A DNA stretch of 64,000 nt, taken from the NCBI GenBank assembly GCA_016719295.1, contig JADKAF010000001.1, positions 3,720,001 through 3,784,000 on the forward strand. The letters are read 5' to 3'. Origin of the DNA: Planctomycetota bacterium. Its GTDB lineage: Bacteria; Planctomycetota; UBA1135; JADKAF01. The position numbers were made by a program, and so were the translations under genes. A model generated the notes under the pieces. It worked only from the letters and a program-made list of their open reading frames with translations, did no database searches and was not told the DNA's origin. Below, one piece after another: positions 61,077 to 64,000 of the stretch (position 1 is its first letter; each line of letters opens with the position of its first letter).

Positions 61077-62113
61077 GCACGCTGAAGACCATCACCTTCT
61101 TCAACAACAAGGGCGGCGTCGGCAAGACCACGCTCGTGTATCACGTCGCCTGGATGTTCCATCGCCTGGGCGCGAGAGTCCTCGTCGCGGACCTGGATCC
61201 TCAAGCGAACCTGACCTCCGCGTTCCTCGACGACGAGCGTCTGGCTCGGCTCTGGGAGGCCTCTCCCTCGCGAACCATCTACGGAGCCATCGAACCCTTG
61301 ATCGAGCGCCTCGGCGACATCCGACCGGCGCATGTCGAGGACATCGATGGCATCGGCGTCATCGCGGGAGACCTCTGGCTCTCGCGCTTCGAGCAGCGCC
61401 TCACGGAAGCGTGGTCCGATTGCCTGGACGACAACCCCGCGAATGCCCGCGATGCGTTTCGAGTGACGACGGCCTTTCACCGAGTGATCCGCGAAGCAGC
61501 ACAGCGGCGCAGCGCGGATGTCGCCTTCCTGGATGTCGGCCCTAGTCTCGGCGCGCTGAATCGCGCAGCGCTCGTCGCTTCGGATGCTGTCGTCGTGCCG
61601 CTCTCGGCGGACCTCTACTCTCTGCGCGGTCTCCAGAACCTCGGCCCTACGCTTGCCGAGTGGCGCAAGGGCTGGGCCAAGCGCCGCGAGCTCGCTCGAT
61701 CGATGCAGGAGATTTCACTGCCATCCGGTGCCATGCAAGCGCTGGGCTATGTCGTGCTGCAGCATGCCGCGAAGAAGCGCAATGAACCCGCGAACGCCTA
61801 CTCTCGCTGGATCCAGCGTTTCCCCGCCGAGTTCCACTCGCGAGTCCTCGAGCAAGCGCCTCCGGAGGGAGAAGATCCGGCCCGCATCGCCATGCTGCGG
61901 CACTTCCGGAGCTTGATGCCGATGGCGCTGGAAGCTCGCAAGCCCGTCTTCGATCTGCGCGCTTCCGATGGCGCCATCGGCAGTCACGCCGCGATGGTTC
62001 GCGACGCGGAGACGATCTTCGAGTCCCTGGCCAGGGAGATCGCGCAGAGGGCCGGAGTCGTGCTTCCGCCCGGCGCGCGATCGCTTGACGCGGATCACTC
62101 CGAGCGCGCGTAG
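61073..62113 (+). CDS. ParA-family ATPase
   Basis: A 346-residue ParA/MinD-like ATPase. The deviant Walker A is NNKGGVGKTT (residues 11-20), Walker A' ADLDPQANLT is near 45, and the Walker B-like LDVGPSLGALNRAAL lies near 155. The final about 130 residues extend beyond the core, ending SLDADHSERA. No ParB or parS is adjacent, and pairing with an AlbA_2/HATPase protein argues against simple plasmid partition. Convergent overlap of 19 bp with the antiporter gene occurs at the 3' end. GTG start coupled to the previous gene. Confidence 0.85.
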   Translation: MSTLKTITFFNNKGGVGKTTLVYHVAWMFHRLGARVLVADLDPQANLTSAFLDDERLARLWEASPSRTIYGAIEPLIERLGDIRPAHVEDIDGIGVIAGDLWLSRFEQRLTEAWSDCLDDNPANARDAFRVTTAFHRVIREAAQRRSADVAFLDVGPSLGALNRAALVASDAVVVPLSADLYSLRGLQNLGPTLAEWRKGWAKRRELARSMQEISLPSGAMQALGYVVLQHAAKKRNEPANAYSRWIQRFPAEFHSRVLEQAPPEGEDPARIAMLRHFRSLMPMALEARKPVFDLRASDGAIGSHAAMVRDAETIFESLAREIAQRAGVVLPPGARSLDADHSERA

Positions 62114-63336
62114 CCCTTGCCGAGCGCTCGCTCGAAGATCGGCGTCGCCATCAGCGTGGTGATCACGGCCATGAGCACGAGCACGCTGAAGAGCTCGGGC
62201 CCGATCAGGCCGCGCTCGCGTCCGATGTTGAGCAGGATCAGCTCCATCAAGCCGCGCGCGTTCATCAGCGCGCCGATCGCGACGGACTCGCGTAGCGAGA
62301 TGCCGCGCCAGCGCGCCGCGGCGAAGCACGCTAGCCCCTTGCCGGCGATCGCGACGGCGAGAACCGCGAGCGCGATGAGCCAGAGCTCGGGCGAGACCAG
62401 CAGATCGAGGCGCGTGTTCAATCCCGACCAGGTGAAGAAGAGCGGGAGCAGCAGCACCACGACGAGCGGCTCGAGCTGCTTGCGTAGCTGCTCGGCGAAG
62501 AAGCCGCGCGGCATCGCGATCCCCATCAGGAACGCACCGAAGACCGCGTAGATCCCCACCGCGTCGGTGAACCACGAGCCCAGCATCACCAGCATCAAGG
62601 TGATGCCGAAGAGCCCCTGCGTGAGCTCGCCCGCGCGCTGCGCGCGCTCGCCGAGGCGCCGGAAGAGCGGCGTCCCCAGGACGAGGACGACCGCGGCGTA
62701 AGCCGCGCCGCCGCCGAGCGCGAGAGCCGCCGTGCTCGCGTCGTCGGAGAAGGTCGAGAGCACGATCGCGAGGAGGCACCATGCGGCGACGTCGTCCATC
62801 GCTCCGGCCGCCAGCGCGAGCGTTCCCAGCTTCGAGCTCGCGAGGCCGCGCTCCACGAGGATGCGCGCGAGCATCGGAAACGCCGTGATGCACATCGAGG
62901 CGCCGAGGAAGAGCGCCGCTTCGAGATGGCTCGCGGTCGGAGCGAAGAAGCCGCTCCGGCCGTGGAGCGCGAGCGAGAGCAGCGCGCCGAGGGCGAACGG
63001 CACGGCCATGCCCGCCAACGAGACCGCCGCGGCTCCGCTCAACTCGCTCCGGAAGTGCTCGCGGCGGAAGCTGAGCCCGACCAGGAACATGTACAGCGCC
63101 AGCCCGAGCTGGCTCACCGCGAAGAACACCGGCCGCGTCTCGCGCGGGAAGAGCCAGGCGAGGACCTCGGGGCAGAAGGCGCCGAAGACCGAAGGGCCGA
63201 GGAGGACGCCCGCGATCATCTCGCCCACCACCTGCGGCTGGCCGAGGCGCTGGGCCAACGCGCCGACGACTCGACACGCCGCGAGCAAGGTGGCGAGCTG
63301 CAGGAAGAAGCGCACCGAGATCTCGAAGGTGCTCAT
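62095..63336 (-). CDS. CPA2-family monovalent cation:proton antiporter
   Basis: A 413-residue membrane protein with about twelve segments. It begins MSTFEISVRFFLQLATLLAACRVVGAL; the conserved QPQVVGEMIAGVLLGPSVFG motif lies near residues 37-56. GAMDDVAAWCLLAIV near 175 contains the acidic Asp pair of CPA2 exchangers, and GLMELILLNIG near the C-terminus is typical. No cytoplasmic TrkA domain follows, so this is the short form. It exchanges Na+ or K+ for protons. Start at 63336 was chosen at the conserved N-terminus. Confidence 0.92.
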   Translation of the reverse strand: MSTFEISVRFFLQLATLLAACRVVGALAQRLGQPQVVGEMIAGVLLGPSVFGAFCPEVLAWLFPRETRPVFFAVSQLGLALYMFLVGLSFRREHFRSELSGAAAVSLAGMAVPFALGALLSLALHGRSGFFAPTASHLEAALFLGASMCITAFPMLARILVERGLASSKLGTLALAAGAMDDVAAWCLLAIVLSTFSDDASTAALALGGGAAYAAVVLVLGTPLFRRLGERAQRAGELTQGLFGITLMLVMLGSWFTDAVGIYAVFGAFLMGIAMPRGFFAEQLRKQLEPLVVVLLLPLFFTWSGLNTRLDLLVSPELWLIALAVLAVAIAGKGLACFAAARWRGISLRESVAIGALMNARGLMELILLNIGRERGLIGPELFSVLVLMAVITTLMATPIFERALGKGYARSE

Positions 63337-63367
63337 GCGGGCACCTTCGCCCAGGGTGCGCCGAGTT

Positions 63368-63721
63368 TCAACCGAAGCGCAAGCCGCAGTCTCCGCAGCG
63401 GCCGGCCGAGGTGCGGAAGCGCGCACCGCACGCAGGGCACGCGTTCTCTTCCGCGTCGAGATCGATCACGGTACGAGATCGCTCGCGGGCCTCCGCGGAG
63501 AGATCCGCCTCCCAATGCGCTTCCACGGCCCGTTGGGCCGGTACGACATCGCGGCTCGCGACCACGAGCCAGAGCTTCGTCGTTCACCCCGAGCCGCAGC
63601 CGTGCGGCGGGCGCACGATCTCGCTCGCGATGCCGGCCGCGCGCAGAGCGTCCTCGATCTCGCGCAGGTAGGAGCGCGGGCCTTCCATCAGCACGCGCAC
63701 GTCGGGAGCTTCGGAGCTCAA
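63368..63721 (-). CDS. Candidate selenoprotein: small zinc-ribbon protein with in-frame TGA
   Basis: A continuous frame of 118 codons from a TTG at 63721 (TTGA overlap with the upstream deiodinase-like stop) to TGA at 63368-63370, interrupted only by TGA at 63584-63586 (codon 46). Before it: a helical DUF2007-like segment (VLMEGPRSYLREIEDALRAAG) ending PHGCGSG. After it: TTKLWLVVASRDV, a helical linker, and a C-terminal zinc ribbon CPACGARF...CGDCGLRFG. Coding character continues on both sides, so the TGA is unlikely to be the gene end. A SECIS-like hairpin begins at the next base (63583), so selenocysteine at residue 46 is proposed. Alternatives are a pseudogene or a sequence error (TGC/TGT). 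Confidence 0.6.
63543..63583 (-). promoter_or_regulatory. SECIS-like hairpin directly after the in-frame TGA
   Basis: Read on the minus strand, ACGAC (63583-63579) pairs with GTCGT (63547-63543). An upper stem GGCTCG (63570-63565) pairs with CGAGCC (63558-63553), leaving the loop TGGTCG. The loop contains GGTC about 21 nt after the TGA, close to the geometry of the bacterial fdhF SECIS, whose apical GGUC is read by SelB. Confidence 0.55.
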
Positions 63722-64000
63722 TGCTTCTTCTCGTTGGCAGGGTGGTCCACGGGAGCCTTCGCCACGGCCATCTCGCGCTCGATCGCCTGCTCGAGCTCCT
63801 CGGGGCGGAACTCGAAGGGCCCCTTGCCGCCAGCGTAAGCGATCTTGCCGTCGCGGCCGACCAGGTAGAGCCGATCGGGCCAACCTCCGTACGCCAGGTT
63901 CACCGCGTCATCGAGGCGATCGACCAGCGCCTCCATCGGGAGATCCAAGTCCTTCACGCACTTGCTGGCGACCAGCGTCCGCTCCTTCAGATCGATGGGG
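63718..64000 (-). CDS. Thyroxine-deiodinase-like thioredoxin-fold protein (partial, 5' end outside window)
   Basis: The C-terminal 93 residues of a protein whose start lies beyond position 64000. The visible part reads ASKCVKDLDLPMEALVDRLDDAVNLAYGGWPDRLYLVGRDGKIAYAGGKGPFEFRPEEL in pieces that match the end of deiodinase-family redox proteins: DRLDDAVNLAYGGWPDRLY, then GKIAYAGGKGPFEF. The catalytic Cys or selenocysteine lies outside the window. It likely acts as a thiol-dependent reductase or peroxidase. Its TGA overlaps the TTG of the selenoprotein candidate (63718-63721), so the two are coupled. Confidence 0.8.
   Translation of the reverse strand, partial: PIDLKERTLVASKCVKDLDLPMEALVDRLDDAVNLAYGGWPDRLYLVGRDGKIAYAGGKGPFEFRPEELEQAIEREMAVAKAPVDHPANEKKH

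Noticed and set aside
61073..62113. Plasmid-type partition locus
   Set aside because: No parB-like gene or parS-like repeats are adjacent; a chromosomal ATPase with another role is more likely.
63333..63587. Alternative 84-residue frame beginning with GTG inside the selenoprotein region
   Set aside because: It is Arg/Gly-rich shadow coding with no domain, while the other frame carries a zinc ribbon and coherent sequence on both sides of the TGA.
1..64000. CRISPR array, integrated prophage or plasmid origin
   Set aside because: No regularly spaced direct repeats, phage structural genes, integrase or iteron clusters were seen.

Overview
The window is GC-rich bacterial chromosome, most probably from a Planctomycetota lineage. 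The evidence is a sulfatase with a CxPxR motif, PQQ-propeller/EF-hand proteins, large secreted LamG/PKD proteins that share a characteristic C-terminal module, a thyroxine-deiodinase-like gene and a pseudokinase fused to a formylglycine-generating-enzyme fold. The assignment rests on gene content read by eye. No rRNA, functional tRNA, CRISPR array or phage was seen. Many adjacent genes overlap by 4 bp (ATGA, GTGA or TTGA), so operons are tight.

Layout. 1-7.4 kb: a DUF2238 membrane protein overlapping a sulfatase, then a minus-strand run of a PQQ/EF-hand protein, a small membrane protein, a CocE-type hydrolase and a DUF6883/DUF4926 pair. 7.4-14 kb: an M13 peptidase, an SDR protein lacking its catalytic Tyr, a REP-like repeat and a large pseudokinase-FGE fusion. 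14.1-17.4 kb: arsenic efflux operon arsD-arsA-acr3. 17.6-24.9 kb: three large secreted proteins (glycosidase-like plus LamG, PKD/LamG, PKD) separated by a long hairpin. 25.2-28.1 kb: lactate-utilisation operon lutABC with a promoter/operator palindrome. 28.2-30.2 kb: an oxidoreductase and a HExxH peptidase.

30.2-39.2 kb: a complete potassium-uptake operon kdpFABCDE with a KdpE-like operator, a 30-residue KdpF and a coupled outer-membrane barrel gene. 39.4-42.2 kb: a membrane protein/TPR protein/AAA+ ATPase operon. 42.4-44.3 kb: three PilZ-like paralogs. 44.6-49.8 kb: AtuA, its small partner, Pta and an 853-residue exported protein of unknown function. 50-58 kb: a lipoprotein with Ig-like domains, a perfect 24-bp hairpin, a secreted protein, then a minus run of a 2-hydroxyacid dehydrogenase, a glutathione peroxidase-thioredoxin fusion, an EamA transporter and a squalene/phytoene synthase.

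58-64 kb is the most unusual part. It holds an orphan intrinsic terminator with no obvious gene, a 161-bp MITE with perfect 16-bp ends and a CTAG duplication, another LamG protein, and a two-gene AlbA/Schlafen-like ATPase plus ParA-like ATPase module. A CPA2 antiporter follows. At the right edge lies a small zinc-ribbon gene interrupted by an in-frame TGA that is followed immediately by a bacterial SECIS-like hairpin with a GGUC apical loop. It is coupled to a deiodinase-like gene that runs out of the window. The TGA gene is the best candidate here for an undescribed selenoprotein.
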